A program made the translations under genes and the position numbers. A DNA stretch of 45,075 nucleotides from a virus: the IMG/VR virus record IMGVR_UViG_3300017971_000099, positions 1-45,075 of that record; one strand, 5' to 3'. The notes below the pieces were generated by a model that was not told the DNA's origin, made no database searches, and saw nothing but the letters and a program-made list of their open reading frames with translations. Shown piece by piece: positions 1-7,301 of this stretch (the stretch's first letter is position 1; every line of letters begins with the position of its first letter).

Positions 1-123
1 ATCAGGGTGAAAATGGGATCACCAACATAGCTTTTATACACACGGACTTTCTCGACACGGTAAGGGCCGGTGTCGTATGTCGTCTTCACGATATCGCCGG
101 GCTTGACAATATCGCTTACGGTC
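1..123. repeat. Terminal direct repeat marking a circular genome
   Basis: Bases 1-123 are identical to 44953-45075. A leftward reading frame continues from one copy into unique sequence on the other side and gives one normal gene with its own ribosome binding site, so the repeat is the overlap left when a circular or circularly permuted genome is cut open during assembly. It is most likely not a physical terminal repeat. The unique genome length is therefore about 44,952 bp. Confidence 0.9.
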
Positions 124-266
124 GGCTGGCCGGGCGGTGTGCGTCGCTTCGGAAACCTGCGCTCTTCTTCCTCAAGGTCAAGCGTTCCGTCGTTCAACGC
201 CCAATGTTCTTCGGGCGTCATATTCAAGGTACGTAGATACTCGTTACAGTCCCCCATGTTGTCCAT
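1..266 (-). CDS. Conserved small phage protein, N-terminal part (gene crosses the contig joint)
   Basis: This is the first 88 or so codons of a 148-residue protein whose remainder lies at 44772-44952. I chose the ATG at 264-266 because AGGAG lies 8 nt upstream; a shorter version from an internal GTG at position 89 would drop 59 residues. The N-terminal half is acidic, then basic and proline-rich (KRRTPPGQPTV). It is followed by a small beta-rich domain that reads like an SH3/KOW-type barrel (DIVKPGDIVKTTYDTGPYRV, then the GDPIFTLIV strand). I do not recognise a family. It is a late member of the leftward operon that starts at 4254, 33 nt after the small zinc protein gene. Confidence 0.75.
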   Translation of the reverse strand, partial: MDNMGDCNEYLRTLNMTPEEHWALNDGTLDLEEEERRFPKRRTPPGQPTVSDIVKPGDIVKTTYDTGPYRVEKVRVYKSYVGDPIFTL

Positions 267-299
267 ATTGTCTGCTCCTGTCAACTGGCTGTCGTGTGT

Positions 300-494
300 C
301 TACATATGCCTGACGGAGATCCAGGCGTCGGCTTCGCAGGCTTCGTCATAGCAGGCTTCCGAACAACAGCGTTCACCAAACGGGGCAATAAACGGGCGCT
401 TGGGCAAGTCTCCGCCGCATACTTCGCAGAGGTGACAGCGCTGTGCTGTTGCCTGCCATGCGGGTACGTGCCTGTAGTGCAAGGGCTCTTGCAT
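300..494 (-). CDS. Small zinc-finger protein (64 aa)
   Basis: The 64-residue product carries CHLCEVCGGDL and, about 15 residues on, ERCCSEACYDEAC. This spacing of Cys pairs fits a single treble-clef or zinc-ribbon finger. AGGAG lies 9 nt before the ATG. It sits in the leftward operon between the VWA protein gene (stop at 590) and the joint-crossing gene. No enzymatic residues are visible; small proteins of this kind usually bind DNA, RNA or a partner protein. The function is unknown. Confidence 0.7.
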   Translation of the reverse strand: MQEPLHYRHVPAWQATAQRCHLCEVCGGDLPKRPFIAPFGERCCSEACYDEACEADAWISVRHM

Positions 495-589
495 GGCGGT
501 ATTCTCCTATTGTCCTATGTCTGCCTGTCTCGGGCTCGTGTCGTGCTCTGCGATAGCATCACCACCTTTCCACCTAAACGAACGGTTAA

Positions 590-1882
590 TCAATATTCTT
601 GCATCTTGACTACTTCTCCGAAGGGGGCGTCGGTCTTGTCTGATGTCGTCACCCAAAGAACGGGGTACTCGGGCTCTTCATCCGGGAAGGTTCCGTATAG
701 GTCGGTGAAATAGATCAGACAAGCGGGTTCGATTTCGTCTTGCTCTTCCACCCATTGGAAGACTGGCCGGAAGTCAGTTCCGCCGCCGCCTTTCGGATCA
801 AGCTGCAAGGGGAGGTCTTCTCGTGTGAGTGTTTGCACGGTCTGTACTGCTGCGTCTGTGTAAAGCACGTGCAGAATGCTGTCGAATGCTTCAAGAACTC
901 GGGTCATAATGCCGCCGAAGTTGGCAATCATTTGATCTGTTACGCTTCCTGATGTGTCCACACCTAGAATGACTGGTGGGAGTTCCTGGCTTCTCAGGCT
1001 CGGGAGGTATAACCCCATGTGGATAAATCGCCTGTTGGGTGGAAGGGTGCTGTAGTCGTTCCGGGCGTGTGTCTCGACAAAGCGCCTGAGATACTCTTCG
1101 ATCGGCAAGTCGGGGTCAATGAGGTCTTCGACTATTCGCTTTAAACCGGCTGGCGCGTCTCCCATTGTTTGGGTTGCCTGGGTGACTGCAAGTTTCAAGT
1201 CGGCTTCTTCCTGCTTCCAGTCGCCTAAGCTGCCTGGGGCGTCTCTGACTTCTCCGAAGTCTCCGTCATAACTGATGCCTGATGGCTGCTGCTGGCCGTT
1301 CGTGCCTTCGCCTGTGCTTTGCTCTGGCTGGCCGTCTCCGTCTCCTTCCTGGCCGTCTCCGTCGCTGCTGTCGCCTTCGCCTTCGGGGTCGGGCTGCTCG
1401 TCGTCGCCTTCGGGGTCGGGCTGCTGGCTGTCGTCGGGCTCTTCCGTGTCGTCGGGTTCCGGCTGCTCTTGGGGCTCATCGCCTGGGAGCATGTTGTATA
1501 TTGCTTCCGGTGCTCTGCCTTCCATGTGGGGTTCGGGCATGAGCACACCTTGGGGGAGTGTAAACCCTTCTTGCTGCAGCATGGCGTTATTCCGATAGTC
1601 GCATGCTATATTCCAGCGTGTTGAGTCTCTCCCCTGTCTCCTGGTTGGGAGGTGGTCAAGTCCTAATATGTGGTTTATCTCGTGGCCCCAAAATGCTTTG
1701 ACTTCGGCAAGGGTGCAGTCGTCAATAAACTGTGGGTTGTATCCGATAGTCTGGCCGTCTGTCCAGCCCTTCTTGACGGTCGGGTCTGGCTTCGGAGTCA
1801 AGCGCAAGCTGATCGAACCATAGAATCGGTCGTCAAGGATAAGCGCCTTGCGCGCCTTGTCCATCTTCTGTGCTGCGTTCAT
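590..1882 (-). CDS. DUF2201-type metallopeptidase-like / VWA domain protein
   Basis: The 430-residue protein has two domains. Residues about 5-115 match the putative metallopeptidase domain found at the N terminus of DUF2201 proteins, with HEINH at 67-71 (an HExxH zinc site). After an acidic, Pro/Gln/Gly-rich linker (about 125-215) comes a C-terminal VWA-like domain, with the metal-binding DTSGS near residue 310 and a GGGGTDF motif further on. In this family the VWA protein works with a MoxR-type AAA ATPase as a metal-insertion or remodelling chaperone; here that partner is encoded at 2915-3925 in the same operon. The start is the ATG after GGGAG at 9 nt. The linker's low-complexity DNA produces long false frames on the other strand. 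The target is unknown. Confidence 0.85.
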   Translation of the reverse strand: MNAAQKMDKARKALILDDRFYGSISLRLTPKPDPTVKKGWTDGQTIGYNPQFIDDCTLAEVKAFWGHEINHILGLDHLPTRRQGRDSTRWNIACDYRNNAMLQQEGFTLPQGVLMPEPHMEGRAPEAIYNMLPGDEPQEQPEPDDTEEPDDSQQPDPEGDDEQPDPEGEGDSSDGDGQEGDGDGQPEQSTGEGTNGQQQPSGISYDGDFGEVRDAPGSLGDWKQEEADLKLAVTQATQTMGDAPAGLKRIVEDLIDPDLPIEEYLRRFVETHARNDYSTLPPNRRFIHMGLYLPSLRSQELPPVILGVDTSGSVTDQMIANFGGIMTRVLEAFDSILHVLYTDAAVQTVQTLTREDLPLQLDPKGGGGTDFRPVFQWVEEQDEIEPACLIYFTDLYGTFPDEEPEYPVLWVTTSDKTDAPFGEVVKMQEY

Positions 1883-1917
1883 GTCTGTATCACTCCCTTC
1901 TGTGCCTGGGTGGCTCG

Positions 1918-1985
1918 GTGCTCCTTGTCTCAATGGCCGTCGTGGTGACGGTCACTCAGGCAGGGAGCACGGGCTCGCCTGCCTG
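1918..1985 (-). promoter_or_regulatory. Intercistronic RNA element with two competing folds
   Basis: The 106-nt gap between the stop at 1989 and the ATG at 1882 can fold in two exclusive ways. Fold A pairs GTGCTCC (1918-1924) with GGAGCAC (1964-1970) around an 8-bp hairpin TGGCCGTC/GACGGTCA (1934-1941/1947-1954, one G-U pair). Fold B pairs CAGGCAGG-GAGC (1957-1968) with GCTC-G-CCTGCCTG (1973-1985), a 12-bp hairpin with one bulge and an ACGG loop. Both use 1964-1968. This is attenuator- or switch-like geometry, but there is no U-run, so it is not a simple terminator. It may tune expression of the VWA gene relative to the upstream genes. Confidence 0.4.
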
Positions 1986-1988
1986 CTG

Positions 1989-2891
1989 CTAGTTCCCGTT
2001 GTCGATGTAGGCTTCCATCTTCTTCAAGATGGCTTCGGCTTCTCTGGCCGTTCGCTTGCGCGCCTGGGGGCTCTTTCTCAGGGTGTCGGGTGCGTATGCG
2101 GTCAACTTGCTTCCGACTTCCTCAGTCAGGGCCGTTAGCTCGGGGTCGTCCATCACGTTCAAAGCCGGGAGGACTTGCAGAAGCTCTTTGATGTTCTCGA
2201 CCAGCGAGTCTCTGAAGATGCCGTTTCTCATGACTCCTTTCTTTTCGTCGTATGTCTGCTCGTGCATTTTCCACGTCATGGCGGCGACGACTTCATACAG
2301 GCGTTTCCAGATGTCTTTCATGGCTGCTGCCTGTGCGTCCTGCAGGCGATTGCTGACTTCCTGTTTGACTGCTCTTAGGTCTGTCTCTGGAAGTTCGAGG
2401 CGGAAGTCTTCACTGTCGGGCAAGGGCGATACCTTCGTTTCGAATTGGAAACGATTTCTGACTTGCTCGGTTGTTGGATAGTCCGTCTCCTTATAGAGTG
2501 AGTTCAAGCTCAATTTCGCCTGCTCTTTCAGGATTTCATAGTTGCGAATAAAGCGCTGGACTGCCTGCTCCCATTTCGCCTGCTGCTTCCTCACTCTCTC
2601 GCTGTACTGTGTAAAGTTCGGGCTCGGGAGCATTCTATACCCATCATCAGACCATGGAAGGGTCAACATATAGTGATACTTCCGTGACTCGTTCTCGATG
2701 CTAGACAGATATCTGATTTCTCTGTCGTCAATGAGTCTCTTAATCGCGTCAACTGCCGTGGGATCGGTTCCGTGCCTGTCTGCAATCTCCTTTGCAAGCT
2801 CCTTGTCTCGCTTCCTGGGGTTCCAGCCAGTGATACGGAGTCGCACAAGCATTACCCTTTGTGACAGTTGGCTGTGTGTTGTTGCGTTCAT
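1989..2891 (-). CDS. Middle protein of the MoxR/VWA cluster (possibly DUF3150-like)
   Basis: The 300-residue protein is largely helical and charged, with no catalytic motif, signal peptide or membrane segment. The start is the ATG at 2891, preceded by AAGGAAGG; the ATG at 2918 has no such site. The gene lies between those for the MoxR-type ATPase and the VWA protein. Three-gene cassettes of an AAA ATPase, a helical protein such as DUF3150, and a VWA protein occur on plasmids and integrative elements. I assign this one to that slot by position and general character, not by recognised residues. It could be an adaptor between the ATPase and the VWA protein or a substrate-binding subunit. Confidence 0.6.
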   Translation of the reverse strand: MNATTHSQLSQRVMLVRLRITGWNPRKRDKELAKEIADRHGTDPTAVDAIKRLIDDREIRYLSSIENESRKYHYMLTLPWSDDGYRMLPSPNFTQYSERVRKQQAKWEQAVQRFIRNYEILKEQAKLSLNSLYKETDYPTTEQVRNRFQFETKVSPLPDSEDFRLELPETDLRAVKQEVSNRLQDAQAAAMKDIWKRLYEVVAAMTWKMHEQTYDEKKGVMRNGIFRDSLVENIKELLQVLPALNVMDDPELTALTEEVGSKLTAYAPDTLRKSPQARKRTAREAEAILKKMEAYIDNGN

Positions 2892-2914
2892 TGGCTCTGC
2901 CTTCCTTCCTGTTC

Positions 2915-3925
2915 TCAAATGAGAACGTCTTGATGCTTCGATGTCCAGTCGATATACTCACGGGTGCTGCACAGTTCCGGGGTGCGTTCGGTGGCATCAC
3001 GGACTAACACAAGGTTGAATTCTTCGGGTAGTCTCTCCGCATATTTGAGGATGCGACCGAAGTTCGTTGCGGTTGCCTTCCGGGCAAGGGCGCCGGCAAT
3101 GGCGTAAAGGGGCGCCGGGCCGGTCGGGATGATGGCCGTCTCGGGATTCATTATCACGTGGTCAATATCGGGGAGTTGGTTTAACAGTGCCAAAAACCCA
3201 AGATATCGATTGGCTGCTTCCGGGCCGACTATGCCGCCGATTAGCTCGGGCTGTAGGTGCTTCGGTGGGTCGGTGTCCATCAATCGGCTGACAAACTCCC
3301 ATGTTCTGAGCGTCGGGAATGCTTTGTCATTCTTGCTCGGGTTGAAACGATACAGATAGTCAGGGACGGCACGGTGAAAAGCAATCACGTCGGTTCTGAT
3401 GCCGTTATTGAGTGCCCATGTCACCCAGTCGGCAAGGTCAATCTCAACTTCGATGTGAACAAAGCGGTTCGCAAGGGCTGACGGCATGCGGTGTACAACT
3501 GCCCGGTCAATCTCTCGGTTGCCTGCGGCAACAATAAACTGACCGGCTGGCTTCACGAATGAACCGATACGGCCGCCGAATATCAGCTGGTAAAAGACTG
3601 CCTGCACCATTGGTGGTGCTGACACAAGCTCGTCCAGTAGCCAAATACCGTATGGGGCCGTTGGGTAGTTGGCCGGGATCGCGCGCACGGTCTTGTATTG
3701 CCCGTTTTCCTTCACGGGTACGGGCAAACCTTCAGCGTCAACGGGGTCCATCAAAACGGGCCGCATGTCTGTGAAGGTGTACTCTTGGCCGGTGCGGTCG
3801 GTCATAACGTCTGCCAGTTGGTAGCAGATGCTCGACTTCGCACAGCCAGGGGGGCCGGTCAACATGACAGGCTGATCGGCTTCCGCGCAAAGTGTGAGGG
3901 TTTCAAGCACGTCGGACGGCTTCAT
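2915..3925 (-). CDS. MoxR-type AAA+ ATPase
   Basis: The 336-residue protein has Walker A GPPGCAKSS (24-32), Walker B GIWLLDE (93-99), a sensor-1 Asn in IVAAGN (about 136) and an arginine finger in ALANRF (about 154). This is the order of the MoxR/AAA_5 family. Such ATPases form rings and act as chaperones with VWA partners, which fits the gene at 590-1882. The start codon overlaps the stop of the upstream gene as TAATG, so translation is probably coupled; AAGGAG lies 11 nt before the ATG. MoxR proteins have been linked to metal-cofactor loading and stress functions; which applies here cannot be told. Confidence 0.9.
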   Translation of the reverse strand: MKPSDVLETLTLCAEADQPVMLTGPPGCAKSSICYQLADVMTDRTGQEYTFTDMRPVLMDPVDAEGLPVPVKENGQYKTVRAIPANYPTAPYGIWLLDELVSAPPMVQAVFYQLIFGGRIGSFVKPAGQFIVAAGNREIDRAVVHRMPSALANRFVHIEVEIDLADWVTWALNNGIRTDVIAFHRAVPDYLYRFNPSKNDKAFPTLRTWEFVSRLMDTDPPKHLQPELIGGIVGPEAANRYLGFLALLNQLPDIDHVIMNPETAIIPTGPAPLYAIAGALARKATATNFGRILKYAERLPEEFNLVLVRDATERTPELCSTREYIDWTSKHQDVLI

Positions 3926-4254
3926 TATTGCTCATTCTCCTTCCTGAGTGCTCGCTGCCTGGCAAGCTCTCCGTTGGCTCCTTCAAGCAAGAAAACGTCT
4001 CCTTTCAACGTGCGCTTGCTCATGTTCGCGCGTTCGGTCTTCCGGATCTTCTGCCGTATGTAGGCGTCCAGACAGTCGATGTATTCGCGCGTGATTCTCA
4101 AGCTCTCCTTTCCGGTGCGGGCCGTGTGGACTTCAAGCACGTACCTTTTGACTGCTGCCGTGTTGATTAGTTTCTCGGGGCCGCGCTGCCGTCGTTGCCG
4201 CTTGGCCGGGAGGACTTCTCGCTTCGGCTTCTGCCAAAGCTCGTAGGTTTGCAT
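3925..4254 (-). CDS. Small basic protein, possible histone fold
   Basis: This is the first gene of the leftward operon (109 aa), starting 8 nt after AAGGAG and about 57 nt after the predicted transcription start. Residues 1-28 are very basic. Residues about 33-90 resemble a single histone fold of archaeal or bacterial type: a short helix with VKRYV, a loop with RIT (53-55), a long amphipathic helix containing IDCLDAYI, and a loop and helix with KRTLKGDV (80-87), comparable with the R-K-T-x-x-x-x-D signature. The middle helix is a few residues shorter than in archaeal histones. If correct, it is a phage DNA-packaging or nucleoid protein. A plain helical regulator remains possible. Confidence 0.45.
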   Translation of the reverse strand: MQTYELWQKPKREVLPAKRQRRQRGPEKLINTAAVKRYVLEVHTARTGKESLRITREYIDCLDAYIRQKIRKTERANMSKRTLKGDVFLLEGANGELARQRALRKENEQ

Positions 4255-4317
4255 GGGCTCTGCTCCTTCCTCGGGCTGCCGTTGCCTGTGGGTCTGTGCC
4301 TATGTGCTTCAGTGTCT

Positions 4318-4346
4318 ATTGTACCATGCCCTATAGCGATTGTCAA
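4318..4346 (-). promoter_or_regulatory. Sigma-70-type promoter of the leftward operon
   Basis: On the minus strand TTGACA (4341-4346) and TACAAT (4318-4323) are separated by 17 nt. This is a perfect -35 box and a five-of-six -10 box at ideal spacing. Predicted transcription starts near 4311, leaving a leader of about 57 nt before the first ATG at 4254. It would drive the whole operon to 590, then through the joint to about 44267. Confidence 0.85.
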
Positions 4347-4434
4347 TAGATTTTGCGCTGGCAAGCATAATTACCGCAAATAAGGTGCAGATTACTGTTT
4401 CGTAGGCTGTATGCAATCTTTTTCCTGCAGGCTG

Positions 4435-4527
4435 AGTGTCTCATATTAACCGTTGCATAAGTGCAATCAACTTGAGACACTTGCTCGATTCTGGCGGTGG
4501 CCAAAAAGGGCCGGGCAAAAAGGGCCG
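4435..4527. repeat. Nested palindrome and tandem repeats between divergent promoters
   Basis: The stretch 4347-4569 holds no credible gene. It contains a perfect 9-bp inverted repeat, AGTGTCTCA (4435-4443) and TGAGACACT (4473-4481). Inside it is a second palindrome, TTGCA-taag-TGCAA (4453-4466). TGCAATC also occurs at about 4412. Downstream, CAAAAAGGGCCG is repeated at 4502-4513 and 4516-4527. Its position between two strong divergent promoters suggests an operator or replication-control region. An RNA hairpin is less likely because no promoter is seen that would transcribe it. Confidence 0.6.
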
Positions 4528-4569
4528 CTGGAAGTGTACTGCTCGCCCACGTTACACTCTCGCTTCCAC

Positions 4570-4599
4570 TTGACCGACCGTTTAATGTCGTGGTATAAT
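4570..4599 (+). promoter_or_regulatory. Sigma-70-type rightward promoter
   Basis: TTGACC (4570-4575) and a perfect TATAAT (4594-4599) are 18 nt apart. Transcription would start near 4606, at or next to the GTG at 4607. GTTAC half-sites lie on both sides: GTTACAC near 4549, and the inverted repeat GTAAC-acttt-GTTAC at 4613-4627 just after the start site. These could bind a repressor. The transcript would enter the low-GC region and then the terminase gene. Confidence 0.75.
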
Positions 4600-4924
4600 G
4601 TCTGCGGTGAGCGTAACACTTTGTTACACAGCGTCTCGGTCTGCTTCGGCACCATTCGGGGACTGCCTGTTGTGTGGTGGCTCGGATCGGTGGCGGCTGC
4701 CCGTGCGTGGCTCCTGCTGCATTCCCCTGGCGGCTGGCTGGCGTGAGTCTCGCGCGCGCTGTCCATCATGTGGCCGGGTGTGGCTGTGCCAGCTGCCGCA
4801 AGTGACAGCTGCCTGTGGTGCGGGGGCGCAGCGGGTCGGGGTCGGGTCGGTCGGTCGAGATTCGCCCGTGCCCGAAAATTCGGGGGGGTGCCCTTCCTCA
4901 CGGATAGCGAGCCCCTTACTATGA
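4598..4924 (+). CDS. Possible small zinc-ribbon protein resembling a primase zinc finger
   Basis: The frame contains CLLCGGSDRWRL and, about 30 residues later, CPSCGRVWLC. The first motif closely resembles the zinc finger of P4-type phage primases (CPxCGGxDRF). The catalytic primase domain is absent, and the rest is low-complexity Gly/Ala/Val/Arg. The predicted transcript starts near 4606, so translation would more likely begin leaderless at the in-frame GTG at 4607. There is no Shine-Dalgarno site. It may be a remnant, a very small standalone finger, or a chance frame. Confidence 0.3.
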   Translation: MSAVSVTLCYTASRSASAPFGDCLLCGGSDRWRLPVRGSCCIPLAAGWRESRARCPSCGRVWLCQLPQVTAACGAGAQRVGVGSVGRDSPVPENSGGCPSSRIASPLL

Positions 4925-5361
4925 TAACTGTTCTCACAATTCCCGAAAAAATTCCACAACAAATTCACTATAAGTATATGCGATTATGGTGTTTATGGCA
5001 TATCCTATCACATTTCCTTGATTTCCTCTTGTTTTATGGGCCTTTTCGTGTCCTATCCTTCCATATTCTGTGTAAGTCATGGGTTTTAAGGGGTTTCTCC
5101 TATGAAATAGGAAATCATCGGTTTTTCTTGAGGAATGTGGATAACTCAGATCGAGACGTCCTCGTGACAACTGGCCTTTTCTCTGAGAAGAGGGAGACCC
5201 CACGCGCGCCTGCGCGCACGCGGTGTAGTATTACTATAAGATTCTTTTATCTCTTCTCTTCTTCTCTGGCGAAAATTTTTGTTGTAAGTCTATGTTTTCT
5301 AGTGGTTTTCGCTATGAAATTAACAATTTTGTAACCGAGAAAAGCGGCTGATTGTGGATAA
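4925..5361. other. Low-GC candidate replication origin with two exact DnaA boxes
   Basis: No supported gene lies between about 4925 and 5353, and the composition is visibly poorer in GC than the rest. TGTGGATAA, the complement of the DnaA box TTATCCACA, occurs exactly at 5136-5144 and 5353-5361, and TGTGGAAAA follows at about 5365. The TGTGGATAAC-TTGTGGAAAA arrangement is typical of bacterial origins. A GC-rich hairpin lies near 5200-5222, and CCTAT-gaa-ATAGG is near 5098-5110. The second box overlaps the likely GTG start of the terminase gene. Since the phage encodes no recognised replicative polymerase or helicase, recruitment of host DnaA is a reasonable reading. Confidence 0.5.
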
Positions 5362-7291
5362 CTTGTGGAAAACTCAATGGGGGTTCGAGCCTGACCCTAA
5401 AGAAATCGAAGCCCCGATACTCGAGCCCGAAGAGCCAGAGGAAGAGCCGCCTCAAACGATCGTTCAGGATGAAGACGACGAAGAGGTACAGCTGTGCCCG
5501 TTGTGTATCCAGGCGAAGAAGAAGAATCCGCAAAAGGTGTTCTGCGCGGGCCTGTGCCAGTCGCATTACAAGCATCTACGCGAACGCGAGAAGCAGAATT
5601 GGGACGGTGAGCGGATACCGCGGGCGCGGGATTTTCATGTGTGGCCGATCAAGAAGATCGGATACGGGCATCAGTTTGAATGGCTCGATATCATGCAGGA
5701 TCAGCCATGGTGCCTGATGATGGCGCCATGCGACCACGGCAAGACGGATACGGTGGCGATATCGTATGCACTATTCCGGGTCGCAGAGAACCCGGACATT
5801 CGCATCGCGATTATCGGCGCGACGGCTCCCCTGGCGAAGATCACGCTGAACGCGATTAAGACGCATCTGGAGTTCAACTATGACTACATTCGGTACTTCG
5901 AGAAGCTGCACGGGTTCAAGCCGAAACCTGATCGGCCGCGCATGTGGACGAAAGAGGCGGCATGTATCAACCGGCACTCGGAAGACAGCGCGATAAAAGA
6001 TCCGACGCTTATAGCGGTAGGTAAGGGTTGCGAGATTGAGAATCGGCGGATCGATCTCATAATTGGCGACGACATGATAACGAAGAACGCCGCGGCCAGC
6101 GATGTGCAGCGAGAGACAGACAAGCAATGGTTCCTCGATGTGGTCATGACGCGCGGTGAGGAAGACTGTGAGGTCAAGCTGATCGGGACTCCGGAGCATC
6201 CGGATGATCTGTATGAATGGATTGCTACCGGCGAGACGGAGACGGGCGAGAAGGTGAATGAGTTCTTCTACGTTGTGAGAGTTCGGGCCGTGGCGCCAAA
6301 AGGTGAGAGCCACTACTACACGGATACCGAGAATATTGTTACGGAGACCGAGCATAAGGACGAAGAGCTTCATGCGCTGTGCCCGGAGATGATGTCGTTG
6401 CCGGGGTTGCTGAAACGCAGCAAGCTGTCATTCAGCACGTTCATGCGTAAATACCAATGCAGGCACTCGGCGGAGACAGAGAGAATGTTTCCACCTGGAA
6501 AGGTGAACGCATGCAAGGATATCGACGTGATCGTGCCGGCCTCGTATGATCGGTATGATCGCGACTTTCGCATGACCGTGATGGGAATCGATATCGCGAC
6601 GGGCCACGGGATCAGCTTTTTCGCGATGGCGCTGCTCGGCATAGATATGGACTTCCGGCACGTGCTGTTGAACGTGTTCCGGGCGCGGCTCAGGTTCGCG
6701 AAGCAGCTTGAACAGATCATGAAATGGTATCGCGCCTATGTGCCGTCATATGTCGGAGTCGAATCGAATGGGCAGCAGAACGCTATCATCGATGCGTATA
6801 AGAACGTGCGTGTCGTTGAGGGAGTCGATGTGACCGGAATCGAGCGGGTGCCGTTCGAGGCGGTCTTCACAAGTAAGGACTTGATCCTCGGGACGACCAC
6901 GGGCCTGAGCGCGATGGTGGACAATGGGAATCTGATTATACCGGATGGCAATATCGAAAGCACAAACACGTTTTTGGCACTCGTGCAGGAAATGAAGGGG
7001 TATCCGAGCAAGCAGCTGAAGGACTGCCTGATGGCGTTACTGATCGCTGAAGGCTTGTATGTGCGGAAATGTACCGTGGGCGATAACGTGGGCTCAGTGC
7101 CCAACGTGCCGATCGTGCGCGGCGCGTTTCGCCGGCGTGTGAAAGGGGCGCGTGCCACGAGGTTTCGAAAGGCCTACCATGCGCCTGAAGGCCCGAAGCG
7201 AGACGAATTCGGGTTACCGAAAGGTGGCGGCGTGAAGGTATCGTTGCTGGATGAGATTCGGAAGCGCTCGTTTAATGGCCGGATGAACTGA
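5354..7291 (+). CDS. terL: Terminase large subunit with N-terminal zinc finger
   Basis: The protein (645 aa) packages DNA into the prohead. The ATPase has a variant Walker A, APCDHGKT (about 123-131), Walker B IDLIIGDD (about 234-241) and a coupling motif with LIGTP (about 277). The RNase H-like nuclease shows GIDIATG (about 411), GVESNG (about 468) and KDCLMAL (about 556), supplying the acidic triad. The first 90 residues are an acidic tail followed by CPLC...CAGLCQSH, a zinc finger not usual in terminases. The GTG at 5354 is the only early start and overlaps a DnaA box. No small subunit gene was recognised; the N-terminal finger might supply part of its DNA-recognition role. Confidence 0.92.
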   Translation: MDNLWKTQWGFEPDPKEIEAPILEPEEPEEEPPQTIVQDEDDEEVQLCPLCIQAKKKNPQKVFCAGLCQSHYKHLREREKQNWDGERIPRARDFHVWPIKKIGYGHQFEWLDIMQDQPWCLMMAPCDHGKTDTVAISYALFRVAENPDIRIAIIGATAPLAKITLNAIKTHLEFNYDYIRYFEKLHGFKPKPDRPRMWTKEAACINRHSEDSAIKDPTLIAVGKGCEIENRRIDLIIGDDMITKNAAASDVQRETDKQWFLDVVMTRGEEDCEVKLIGTPEHPDDLYEWIATGETETGEKVNEFFYVVRVRAVAPKGESHYYTDTENIVTETEHKDEELHALCPEMMSLPGLLKRSKLSFSTFMRKYQCRHSAETERMFPPGKVNACKDIDVIVPASYDRYDRDFRMTVMGIDIATGHGISFFAMALLGIDMDFRHVLLNVFRARLRFAKQLEQIMKWYRAYVPSYVGVESNGQQNAIIDAYKNVRVVEGVDVTGIERVPFEAVFTSKDLILGTTTGLSAMVDNGNLIIPDGNIESTNTFLALVQEMKGYPSKQLKDCLMALLIAEGLYVRKCTVGDNVGSVPNVPIVRGAFRRRVKGARATRFRKAYHAPEGPKRDEFGLPKGGGVKVSLLDEIRKRSFNGRMN

Positions 7292-7301
7292 ACGACTGGT
7301 A

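Noticed and set aside
1225-1624. Several overlapping frames opposite the VWA gene
   Set aside because: They are antisense to the low-complexity acidic linker of the VWA protein, which lacks stop codons in other frames.
3150-3170. A second parS-like site around CACGTG near 3158
   Set aside because: Only the central CACGTG is present; the flanks do not form the palindrome.
4768-5334. Plus-strand frame across the low-GC region
   Set aside because: No ribosome binding site, random composition, no recognisable domain; open frame explained by the composition of the region.
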